This document shows positions 1 to 6,158 of a stretch of DNA of 12,122 nucleotides, piece after piece. Location of the stretch: NCBI GenBank assembly GCA_039800165.1, contig JBDLRH010000143.1, forward strand, positions 1-12,122, read 5' to 3'. Within the stretch, counting starts at the first letter, position 1; the number at the start of each line of letters is the position of its first letter. A model generated the notes under the pieces. The model had not been told where the DNA came from. It did not search any database and saw only the letters and a list, made by a program, of their open reading frames with translations. The DNA comes from JBDLRH01 sp039800165 (lineage in GTDB: Bacteria; Pseudomonadota; Gammaproteobacteria; Burkholderiales; Burkholderiaceae_C). Both the position numbers and the translations under genes were made by a program.

Positions 1-691
1 TGCCTGCCAGGATGAACACCGGCATCATCAGCGCCCAGAACGAACGCTTGAAGGTGGTCCATATCTGTGTGGCGCTGGCTGGCGCCCGCGCCGGGTAGCC
101 GCGGCGGCGGCAGATGATGTACGCGGTGATGGCGATCGCGACGCTGTACAGGATGCCCGGCAGGATACCTGCCATGAACAGCTTGGTGATCGACAAGTTG
201 GTCAGCACGCCGATCAGCACGAAGGTGATGGACGGCGGAATGATCGGCCCGACGATGTTGGCGACACCGGTCAGCGCCGCTGCGAAGCCCCTGTGGTAGC
301 CGTCCTTCGCCATGGCCGGGATCAGCACCCGGCCCAGCGCACTGGTGTCGGCCACCGCCGAACCGGAGATGCCCGACATGATGGTGGCTGAGGCCACGTT
401 GCTGAGCGCCAGGCCACCGCGAAAGCGCCCTACCAGCGCATTCGTGAAGTCCAGCAGTCGCTGCGTGATGCCGCCGCTGTTCATCAGGTCGCCGGCCAGC
501 AGGAAGAACGGGATGGCCAGCAGCAGCAGGCTGTCCACGCCGGCAATGACCTGGTGCGGCACCGCCATCAGCGGGATGTCGCCCATCCACAGCATGCCGA
601 CAGTGCCGGTGATGATCAGGCTGAACGCCACCGGCACGGCCAGCAGCAGGCAGCCGATGAGCGTGATCGCGATGACCAGCGCGAGCGTCAT
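1..691 (-). CDS. dctM: TRAP transporter large permease (DctM-type), set 1, C-terminus cut by window edge
   Basis: This is the first 230 codons of the large (12-14 helix) membrane subunit of a tripartite ATP-independent periplasmic transporter, which moves the solute delivered by the DctP protein across the inner membrane using an ion gradient. The frame reads MTLALVIAITLIGCLLAVPVA at its start, then FFLLAGDLMNSGGIT, then the family signature SGISGSAVADTSALG at about residues 103-117, then GPIIPPSI. The complete family is about 425 residues, so roughly half is outside the window to the left. The start ATG (691-689) shares one base with the TGA of dctQ (TGATG), which implies translational coupling. 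The SGSAVAD form of the signature differs from the SGSGPAN form of the second permease at 3746-5044. Family assignment is secure; the substrate is unknown. Confidence 0.93.
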   Translation of the reverse strand, partial: MTLALVIAITLIGCLLLAVPVAFSLIITGTVGMLWMGDIPLMAVPHQVIAGVDSLLLLAIPFFLLAGDLMNSGGITQRLLDFTNALVGRFRGGLALSNVASATIMSGISGSAVADTSALGRVLIPAMAKDGYHRGFAAALTGVANIVGPIIPPSITFVLIGVLTNLSITKLFMAGILPGILYSVAIAITAYIICRRRGYPARAPASATQIWTTFKRSFWALMMPVFILAG

Positions 692-1188
692 CAAAAGACC
701 CCTTCGCCGCCTTCTGGCTGGGCGCGAAACGGACTTCGCAAGACACGTGCAAGCACCACCAGCAGCACGATCAGCGTTCCTCCGATCGGCAAAGCGGCAT
801 AGGGCCAGGTCATGGGAATCTCCATCGCTGCCGAGTCCTGCGCGCCGTTGATTTCGGCAAACAGCCAGCCCTGCCAGGCCAGCAGGCCGCAAGCCGTCAC
901 CATCAACGCGTCACGCAGGGCCAGCAGCACCGCTTGCCCGGCGGGTGGCAGCGCGTCCAGCAGCGCCGTGACGGTGAGGTGCCCGCCGCGGCGCAGCACC
1001 GCGGCCGAGCCCAGCATGGCCACCCACAGCATCAGGAAGCGACACAGTTCCTCGCTCCAGCCCGGCGCACGCCCGAAGACGTAGCGCCCGATGACCTGCC
1101 ACGACATGGATACCGCCATCACGAAGATGGCGCAGCCCAGCAGGCCATCGAGCAGCCGCTCGATGGCGTCGGCCCAGCGTGCCAGCAT
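691..1188 (-). CDS. dctQ: TRAP transporter small permease (DctQ-type), set 1
   Basis: This 165-residue integral membrane protein is the small subunit that pairs with DctM in a TRAP transporter. Four hydrophobic segments are visible, at about residues 13-35, 47-67, 86-106 and 130-150. Between the first two lies the family hallmark RYVFGRAPGWSEELCRFLMLW (arginine-tyrosine, then Trp-x-Glu-Glu, then a Phe/Leu-rich helix). Length is typical for the family. The ATG at 1188 follows the TAA of dctP directly with no spacer base, and its only Shine-Dalgarno-like bases (AGG) lie inside the dctP end, so translation probably depends on dctP. Its TGA shares a base with the dctM start. Sequence divergence among DctQ proteins is high, so the call rests on the motif, topology and neighbours together. 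Confidence 0.92.
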   Translation of the reverse strand: MLARWADAIERLLDGLLGCAIFVMAVSMSWQVIGRYVFGRAPGWSEELCRFLMLWVAMLGSAAVLRRGGHLTVTALLDALPPAGQAVLLALRDALMVTACGLLAWQGWLFAEINGAQDSAAMEIPMTWPYAALPIGGTLIVLLVVLARVLRSPFRAQPEGGEGVF

Positions 1189-2175
1189 TTACCTGACCGC
1201 CTGGATCTTGGTCACCCAAGGCGCGAGGTCAGGGAACTCCTTGCTCATGCCGGACAAGGCATTGGCGAATGCGGCACGGTCCACCTGGATGAACTGCATG
1301 CCCTTGCCCTGCAGGCGGGTCTTGAGGTCGCCTTCGGTTTTCACCATGCGCTCGGTTGCGGCAAGCATGATCGCCTCGCCCTCGGACTTCAGCAGCGCCT
1401 GCACATCGGCCGGCAGACGCTTGAAGCGCGCGTCGTGGAAGATCCAGGTCATGGCGCCGCTGACGTGGCCCGTCTCGATGACGTACTTCTGCACCTCGTT
1501 GTACTTCATCGACTCGACGATCTCCAGCGGGTTCTCCTGGCCGTCGACCACGCCCTGCTGCATCGACGTGAACAACTCGCCCACGCCCATTGGCACGGTG
1601 GACGCACCCAGCGTGTCCCAGGTCAGGCGGTACATCTTGAGCGGCGGCACGCGCAGCTTCACGGTCTTGACGTCAGCCAGGTTGCGCACCGGCTTGTTCG
1701 AAGTCATGTGGCGCATGCCGCGGTAGCCCGCTCCGATGATGCGATAGGTGGTTTTCTTGGCGATCTCTTCATACAGCTCGGCGCCTACCGGTCCGTAGTA
1801 GACCTTGCGGAAGTGATCGATGTCGCGCAGCAGGTAGGGATAGGCCTCGATGCCCGCCACCAGGCCATAACGGTCCAGCGTGCCCACGCTTTGCAGCACG
1901 ATGTCCTGCGTGCCGATCTTCAGGCCCTCCAGCGTGGCAGGCCAGTCGCCGGTGGAGCCGCTGTGCGCGATCTGGATCTTCACCTTGCCGCCGCTCTTGG
2001 CCTCCACCGCCTTGGCGTAGGCCTCGGCGGTCTCGTACCAGATGTTGCCCGGCGGGTAGATGTGGGCCATCTTGAGGGTGGTGACCTGCGCCATCGCCGC
2101 CGTCGATCCGGCGGCGATGGCGGTGACGGCCAGCGAGCTGAGCAGGCGCTTGAAGGCGCGGCGGGTGATGGACAT
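1189..2175 (-). CDS. dctP: TRAP transporter periplasmic solute-binding protein (DctP-type), set 1, likely Tat-exported
   Basis: This 328-residue extracytoplasmic receptor captures the solute and hands it to the DctQM membrane complex. The N-terminus MSITRRAFKRLLSSLAVTAI then AAGSTAAMA-Q is a signal peptide with a twin-arginine motif (TRRAFK) and an AMA cleavage site near residue 29. The mature part shows family landmarks: LKMAHIYPPGN, the block GYRGMRHMTSNKPVRNLADVK, then KLRVP, whose Arg175 matches the arginine that binds the substrate carboxylate in characterised members, and VDGQENP at 210-216. I chose the ATG at 2175 because GAGGAG (2188-2183) sits 7 nt upstream and the signal peptide begins there. 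The open frame continues upstream to 2316, but that 47-residue extension is Arg/His-rich and would run through the promoter. The ligand is probably an organic acid; the sequence does not say which. Confidence 0.94.
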   Translation of the reverse strand: MSITRRAFKRLLSSLAVTAIAAGSTAAMAQVTTLKMAHIYPPGNIWYETAEAYAKAVEAKSGGKVKIQIAHSGSTGDWPATLEGLKIGTQDIVLQSVGTLDRYGLVAGIEAYPYLLRDIDHFRKVYYGPVGAELYEEIAKKTTYRIIGAGYRGMRHMTSNKPVRNLADVKTVKLRVPPLKMYRLTWDTLGASTVPMGVGELFTSMQQGVVDGQENPLEIVESMKYNEVQKYVIETGHVSGAMTWIFHDARFKRLPADVQALLKSEGEAIMLAATERMVKTEGDLKTRLQGKGMQFIQVDRAAFANALSGMSKEFPDLAPWVTKIQAVR

Positions 2176-2182
2176 GTGGGGT

Positions 2183-2188
2183 CTCCTC
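2183..2188 (-). promoter_or_regulatory. Shine-Dalgarno site deciding the start of dctP (set 1)
   Basis: On the minus strand the sequence reads GAGGAG, then 7 nt, then ATG at 2175. It is the only strong ribosome-binding site in the long upstream open frame, and it argues against an earlier start. Confidence 0.75.
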
Positions 2189-2282
2189 GATGTTGTGGTT
2201 CGGCCGTGCAGGCTCGCAAGGCCGTGGCGCGATGGTGACCGATGGCGTCGCCGGCGCGGCATCGCAAAGGTGTCAGCCTCGC

Positions 2283-2288
2283 CATAAT
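2283..2288 (+). promoter_or_regulatory. Candidate -10 element for the iclR-type gene
   Basis: CATAAT matches the sigma-70 -10 consensus at five of six positions. It would place the transcript start near 2295, inside the palindrome at 2290-2308, giving a short leader to the ATG at 2329. The best -35 match at normal spacing is poor (ATCGCA, 2261-2266, 3 of 6). On the opposite strand the same A/T-rich patch (AATTAT, 2289-2284) could serve as a weak -10 for dctP. This is the only A/T-rich patch in the 153-bp divergent gap; the rest of the gap (2189-2280) is GC-rich and shows nothing recognisable. Confidence 0.4.
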
Positions 2289-2289
2289 T

Positions 2290-2308
2290 TGGTTCACTAT
2301 GTGCACCA
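2290..2308. promoter_or_regulatory. Putative IclR-family operator: 19-bp near-perfect palindrome
   Basis: The sequence TGGTTCACTATGTGCACCA is an inverted repeat with a 3-bp centre; seven of eight arm pairs are complementary (only 2294/2304 mismatches). It lies in the gap between the regulator and the divergent dctP, just downstream of the candidate -10. Size, symmetry and place fit a dimer-binding site of an IclR-type protein. From memory, the operator of PcaR, an IclR-family regulator, is GTTCGATAATCGCAC; the inner 15 bp here (2292-2306) match it at 10 of 15 positions, including the outer GTTC and GCAC and the central TA. Binding is inferred, not shown. Confidence 0.6.
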
Positions 2309-2328
2309 TGAGGCACGGGTAAACGCGG

Positions 2329-3162
2329 ATGTCGCAGACCCCATCGAAGCCTGAATCAAAGCCCACGGACGACAGCCTGCAGGCGCCGGGGGCGCAAACG
2401 CTGCGCCGTGGACTCGCGGTGCTCAAGCTGCTGGCGCGCATCAGCCCGCGCGGCTTGCGCGTGAGCGACATCGGCCGCCAGCTCGGGCTGAACAAGGCGA
2501 CCGCGATTCGCCTCACGCATGCGCTGGTCGAGGAAAAGTTCCTCGTCCTTGACGACGCCACGCGCAGCTACCGGCTGGGCCCCGAGGCCTTTGCGGTGGG
2601 GTTGGCAGCCGAGCCGAGTTACGCCTTGCAACGACTGAGCGCGCCGCACCTGCGGGCGCTCGCGCTGGAAACCGGCGACTGGATCTACTTCTCTGTCACG
2701 AATGGCCATGAGGTGATCTGCATCTCGCGCGAAACCGGCAACATCCCGATCCCGCGTGATGCCCTGAAAGTCGGGGATCGCCACCCGGTGGGCATCGGTG
2801 CCGGCGGTGTGGCCATCCTCGCGGCGTGGCCAGACGACGAGGTGGATGCTGCTCTTGCGGCCAACGCAGAAGTCATTGAGCGTGACCACCCGCGCTGCGG
2901 CGTGGCAGTGATCCGCGAACTGGTTCGCCAGACGCGCGAACGCGGCTACAGTGAGATTCCCGGCCTGATCGTGCGCGACTACTGGGCCATCGGCGTTGCG
3001 CTGACGGGTGCGGACGGGCGGCCCGAGGCCGCAATCACGCTGGTGGCCAGCGGTCAACGGCTGCCCGCTGCCCGGCGACAGGCGCTGGGCGAACGCATGG
3101 CGCGCTTGAGCCGCGACCTGATGGAAGCGGCTGCGTCGCCGGCCCGCGACCGCACGCGCTGA
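2329..3162 (+). CDS. IclR-family transcriptional regulator
   Basis: This 277-residue protein has the two-domain layout of the IclR family. Residues 1-21 are a hydrophilic, probably disordered tail. Residues about 22-85 form the winged helix-turn-helix (QTLRRGLAVLKLL, then VSDIGRQLGLNKATAIRLTH with the recognition helix near 55-67, then the wing DDATRSYRLG). Residues about 90-265 form the effector-binding domain, with GDRHPVGIGAGGVAILA as the typical loop. It is divergent from TRAP set 1 and lies 86 nt before set 2 on the same strand, so it is likely to control at least one of them in response to the imported compound or a derivative. No strong Shine-Dalgarno site precedes the ATG (CGGGT at 2316-2320 is the best). 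A four-codon reading frame (2308-2322) precedes it. Activator or repressor role cannot be told. Confidence 0.93.
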   Translation: MSQTPSKPESKPTDDSLQAPGAQTLRRGLAVLKLLARISPRGLRVSDIGRQLGLNKATAIRLTHALVEEKFLVLDDATRSYRLGPEAFAVGLAAEPSYALQRLSAPHLRALALETGDWIYFSVTNGHEVICISRETGNIPIPRDALKVGDRHPVGIGAGGVAILAAWPDDEVDAALAANAEVIERDHPRCGVAVIRELVRQTRERGYSEIPGLIVRDYWAIGVALTGADGRPEAAITLVASGQRLPAARRQALGERMARLSRDLMEAAASPARDRTR

Positions 3163-3196
3163 AGGCATCGGGGCCTGCAGCGGTACGCGTCGCCAG

Positions 3197-3220
3197 TGCG
3201 CCACGCACGGTCGTGGCGTG
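3197..3220 (+). repeat. Inverted repeat (stem-loop) between the regulator gene and dctQ set 2
   Basis: CGCCACG (3199-3205) and CGTGGCG (3212-3218) pair perfectly around a 6-nt loop, and two G-T wobbles can extend the stem. No T-run follows, so it is not a typical intrinsic terminator. It lies in the 86-nt gap 3163-3248, which otherwise shows no clear promoter or ribosome-binding site. It could be an RNA stem that tunes read-through or stability between the regulator and the transporter, or a second protein-binding site; its sequence does not resemble the palindrome at 2290-2308. Confidence 0.45.
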
Positions 3221-3248
3221 GCTTGCGCCTGCGCTATGCTGCCGCGCG

Positions 3249-3749
3249 ATGTTCAAAGACAAGACGCAACGCCCTGTCGCCGAAGACCACTTGGGTTCGG
3301 TGCTGCTTGGCTTGTTGCTTCTGATCACGCTGGTCAATGTGGCGGTGCGCTATTTCACCGACCAGTCATTCGCCTGGACGGAAGAAATCTCCTGCTTCCT
3401 GATGCTGATGCTGGCGCTTGCCGGCAGCGCCGCAGCGATCGTGCGCGACACGCACATCCGGGTGGAGTACTTCTTTGAGTCGGGCAGCGAGCAGCGGCAA
3501 CACCGGCTGGCCTTGCTGTCGGCGCTGGGCAACGCCGTGTTCTTTGCCGCGCTGGGCGTGCTGTCATCGCAACTGGCGTGGGACGAGTTCCGCTACCAGG
3601 AGACATCACCCGCCATCGGCATCCCCAAGTGGTGGTACTCGGTGTGGCTGCCGGTGTTCTGCGGCATCTTGTGCGCACGCAGCATCCAGCGCTTCCGGCG
3701 CCTGCAACGACCGCAGCCAGCCGCCACAGACAGCGGAGCGCAGCCATGA
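3249..3749 (+). CDS. dctQ: TRAP transporter small permease (DctQ-type), set 2
   Basis: This 166-residue membrane protein is the small TRAP subunit of the second transporter. Hydrophobic segments follow the DctQ pattern: about residues 16-33 (LGSVLLGLLLLITLVNVAV), then RYFTDQSFAWTEEISCFLML with the diagnostic Arg-Tyr and Trp-Thr-Glu-Glu, a second helix, a polar stretch FESGSEQRQH, and two more helices. I prefer ATG 3249 (MFKDKTQ), which gives normal family length. A GTG at 3213 would add 12 residues and lies inside the stem-loop 3197-3220. Neither start has a recognisable Shine-Dalgarno sequence, which is odd for the first gene of an operon. It overlaps dctM by 4 bp (ATGA, 3746-3749). It shares only the family motif with the DctQ at 691-1188. 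Confidence 0.91.
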   Translation: MFKDKTQRPVAEDHLGSVLLGLLLLITLVNVAVRYFTDQSFAWTEEISCFLMLMLALAGSAAAIVRDTHIRVEYFFESGSEQRQHRLALLSALGNAVFFAALGVLSSQLAWDEFRYQETSPAIGIPKWWYSVWLPVFCGILCARSIQRFRRLQRPQPAATDSGAQP

Positions 3750-5044
3750 TCGGCGCGGTGCTGTTTGCGCTGTTCGTGGCGCTGATGCTCGCCGGCATGC
3801 CCATCGGCGTGGCGCTGGGCGTGGGCGGAGCAGCTGCCATTGCCATGGCCAACCTCAGCACCGCCAACTTCGGGCTGCTGGCCGTTCCGCAGAATTTCTA
3901 CGCGTCCCTCACCAAGTACCCGCTGCTGGCGCTGCCGATGTTCGTGCTGGTGGGCTCCATCTTCGACCGCTCGGGGGTGGCGCAACGCCTGGTGAACTTT
4001 GCCGCGTCGATCGTCGGCCGCGGGCCCGGCATGCTGCCGGTGGTGGCCATTCTGGTGGCGATGTTCCTCGGCGGCATCTCCGGTTCGGGGCCGGCCAACG
4101 CGGCGGCCGTGGGCGGCGTGATGATTGCGGCGATGGCGCGTGCGGGTTACCCCGCGGGTTTTTCTGCGTCGGTGATTGGCGGCGCTGCGGCCACCGACAT
4201 CCTGATTCCGCCGTCGATTGCGCTCATCCTCTACAGCGTGATGGTGCCGGGCGCCTCGGTGCCGGCGCTGTTTGCCGCCGGCATGGTGCCCGGCGTGCTG
4301 GCGGGCCTGGCGCTGATCATCCCCACCATCTGGCTGTCGCGGCGCTACCAGCTGGGCACCAAAGAGGCCGACCAGCCACGCCCGCCGTTCTGGCGCAGCC
4401 TGCGCGAGGCGGCATGGGGGCTGTTTGCGCCGGTGCTGATCCTCGGCGGCATGCGCATGGGCTGGTTCACCCCCACCGAGGCAGCGGCGGTGGCGGTGGG
4501 CTACGGCCTGTTCGTCGGCATGGTGGTGCACCGCACGATCGGCTGGCGCGACCTGGGCCCCATCTTTCGCGAAGCCGCCGAGATTTCAGGCGTGATCCTG
4601 ATGATCATTGGCCTGGCGTCGATCTTTGCGTACTCGGTCAACACGCTGGGCATCATCGACCCGGTGGCCAAGGCCATCGTCGACCTCGGATGGGGATCGA
4701 CCGGCACGCTGGTGGTGATGATGACGCTGCTGATCGTGGTGGGCATGTTCCTGGACGGCGTGTCGATCTTCCTGATCTTCGTGCCGCTGATGGTGCCGCT
4801 GATGCGCGCCTTCAACTGGGACCCGGTGTGGTTCGGCGTGCTGCTGACCATGATGGTGGCGATTGGCCAGTTCACGCCGCCCATGGCAGTGAACCTGATG
4901 GTGTCGTGCAAAATGGCCGGCGTCTCGATGGAAGAGACGTTCCGCTGGGTCTGGTGGCTGGTGTTGTCCATGTTCATCAGCATGCTGGCTGTGCTGTTCT
5001 ATCCCCCCCTGGCGCTGTGGCTTCCGCGCAGCCTGGGTTACTAA
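3746..5044 (+). CDS. dctM: TRAP transporter large permease (DctM-type), set 2
   Basis: This 432-residue, very hydrophobic protein is the full-length large permease of the second TRAP system, with about 12 membrane helices. Landmarks in order are MIGAVLFALFVALMLAGMPI at the N-terminus, LPMFVLVGSIFDRSG, the signature GISGSGPANAAAVGGVMIAA near residue 110, then ILIPPSIALILY, and near the C-terminus GQFTPPMAVNLM. The ATG at 3746 overlaps the dctQ stop, has GGAG at 3735-3738 with 7 nt spacing, and begins at the usual first residues of the family; the open frame runs upstream to 3578 but only as a shadow of dctQ. The SGSGPAN signature differs from SGSAVAD of the other DctM, so the two belong to different subfamilies. 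It acts with DctQ just upstream and DctP just downstream. Confidence 0.95.
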   Translation: MIGAVLFALFVALMLAGMPIGVALGVGGAAAIAMANLSTANFGLLAVPQNFYASLTKYPLLALPMFVLVGSIFDRSGVAQRLVNFAASIVGRGPGMLPVVAILVAMFLGGISGSGPANAAAVGGVMIAAMARAGYPAGFSASVIGGAAATDILIPPSIALILYSVMVPGASVPALFAAGMVPGVLAGLALIIPTIWLSRRYQLGTKEADQPRPPFWRSLREAAWGLFAPVLILGGMRMGWFTPTEAAAVAVGYGLFVGMVVHRTIGWRDLGPIFREAAEISGVILMIIGLASIFAYSVNTLGIIDPVAKAIVDLGWGSTGTLVVMMTLLIVVGMFLDGVSIFLIFVPLMVPLMRAFNWDPVWFGVLLTMMVAIGQFTPPMAVNLMVSCKMAGVSMEETFRWVWWLVLSMFISMLAVLFYPPLALWLPRSLGY

Positions 5045-5055
5045 GAAGCGTCATG

Positions 5056-5061
5056 AAGGAG
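5056..5061 (+). promoter_or_regulatory. Shine-Dalgarno site deciding the start of dctP (set 2)
   Basis: AAGGAG is followed by 6 nt and ATG 5068. An in-frame ATG at 5053 overlaps this site and would have no ribosome-binding site of its own, so 5068 is preferred. The strong site fits the need for excess binding protein over permease. Confidence 0.75.
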
Positions 5062-5067
5062 ACCGCT

Positions 5068-6114
5068 ATGCAATTTTTCAAGCAACCGCTGACACGCCGT
5101 CTGGTCACAGCGCTCGCGCTGGGCCTCGGGCTGGGCCTGGGCGCCGCGCAGGCACAGGCGCCGGCCAACTACAAGGCCGAATACAAGCTGTCCACCGTGG
5201 TCGGCACCGCCTTCCCCTGGGGCAAGGGCGGCGAGATCTGGGCCAACCTGGTCAAGGAGCGCACCCAGGGCCGCATCAACATCAAGATGTACCCGGGCGT
5301 GTCGCTGGTCAACGGCGATCAGACGCGCGAGTTCACCGCCATCCGCCAGGGCGTGATCGACATGGCCATCGGCTCGTCGATCAACTGGTCGCCGCAGGTG
5401 AAGGAACTGAACCTGTTCTCGCTACCCTTCCTGGTGAAGGACTACGCCGCGCTGGACGCCCTGCTGGCCGGCGAGGTGGGCAAAGACGTGTTCGGCATCC
5501 TCGACAAGGCCGGCGTGCAGCCGCTGGCCTGGGGCGAGAACGGTTTTCGCGAACTCACCAACTCCAAGCGCGAAGTGCGCAAGCCCGATGACCTCAAGGG
5601 CATGAAGATCCGCGTGGTGGGCTCGCCGCTGTTCATCGAGATGTTCACCGCGCTGGGCGCCAACCCGGTGCAGATGAGCTGGGCCGACGCACAGCCGGCA
5701 CTGGCCTCGGGCGCCGTGGACGGCCAGGAGAACCCGGTGTCGATCTTCACCGCCGCCAAGCTGCACAACGTGGGCCAGAAGAACGTGACGATGTGGGGCT
5801 ACATGATCGACCCGCTGGTGTTCGTGGTGAACAAGGAAGTCTGGAACAGCTGGACGCCTGCCGACCGCGAGATCGTGCGTCAGGCCGCCGTGGATGCGGG
5901 CAAGCAGCAGATCGCACTGGCACGCGCCGGGCTGGTGGAAGCCGGCAAGCCGCTGCTGAAAGAGATCGAGGGTTTTGGCGTGAAGATCGCCACCCTGACC
6001 CCGGCCGAGCGCGAGCAGTTCGTCACGGCCACCCGCCCGGTCTACACCAAGTGGAAGGGCACCGTGGGTGCGCCGCTGGTCGAGAAGGCCGAGAAGGCGC
6101 TGGCTGGCCGCTGA
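5068..6114 (+). CDS. dctP: TRAP transporter periplasmic solute-binding protein (DctP-type), set 2
   Basis: This 348-residue receptor is the solute-binding part of the second TRAP system. The N-terminus MQFFKQPLTRRLVTALALGL then GLGLGAAQAQA is a signal peptide, with cleavage likely after AQA (residue 29). It carries an Arg-Arg pair, but lacks the Phe/Leu-Lys that makes a strong Tat motif, so Sec export is as likely. Family landmarks are GENGFRELTNSKREVRKPDD, LKGMKIRVVGSPLF (Arg182 is the expected carboxylate-binding arginine), ALGANPVQMSWADAQPALAS and VDGQENP at 217-223. It lies 23 nt after dctM with its own strong ribosome-binding site and is closed by a terminator 21 nt after the stop. It is only distantly similar to the DctP at 1189-2175 outside the motifs, which suggests a different ligand or a different origin. 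Substrate unknown. Confidence 0.95.
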   Translation: MQFFKQPLTRRLVTALALGLGLGLGAAQAQAPANYKAEYKLSTVVGTAFPWGKGGEIWANLVKERTQGRINIKMYPGVSLVNGDQTREFTAIRQGVIDMAIGSSINWSPQVKELNLFSLPFLVKDYAALDALLAGEVGKDVFGILDKAGVQPLAWGENGFRELTNSKREVRKPDDLKGMKIRVVGSPLFIEMFTALGANPVQMSWADAQPALASGAVDGQENPVSIFTAAKLHNVGQKNVTMWGYMIDPLVFVVNKEVWNSWTPADREIVRQAAVDAGKQQIALARAGLVEAGKPLLKEIEGFGVKIATLTPAEREQFVTATRPVYTKWKGTVGAPLVEKAEKALAGR

Positions 6115-6134
6115 TCGCAGCCGCCGGGCACACC

Positions 6135-6158
6135 AGGGCGCCTTCGGGCGCCCTTTTT
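6135..6158 (+). terminator. Intrinsic terminator of TRAP set 2
   Basis: An 8-bp perfect stem (AGGGCGCC with GGCGCCCT) encloses the stable C(UUCG)G tetraloop and is followed directly by a run of five T (6154-6158). It lies in the 42-nt gap between convergent dctP and hrcA, and its T-run reaches into the hrcA stop codon (6157-6159). Read from the hrcA side there is no T-run after the stem, so efficient termination is predicted only for the plus strand. Confidence 0.9.

Noticed and set aside
934..2238. A 434-codon open frame on the plus strand opposite dctQ-dctP of set 1
   Set aside because: Low-complexity His/Arg/Leu/Gly composition and no motif; the opposite strand encodes two clear TRAP proteins.
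2176..2316. N-terminal extension of set 1 DctP to 2316
   Set aside because: It would run through the palindrome and promoter region and hide the signal peptide; GAGGAG at 2188-2183 supports the ATG at 2175.
3418..5067. Upstream extension of the set 2 dctP frame, giving an apparent 898-codon protein
   Set aside because: The extension is Arg/Ala/Gly-rich out-of-frame reading of dctQ and dctM; dctP has a proper signal peptide and ribosome-binding site at 5068.
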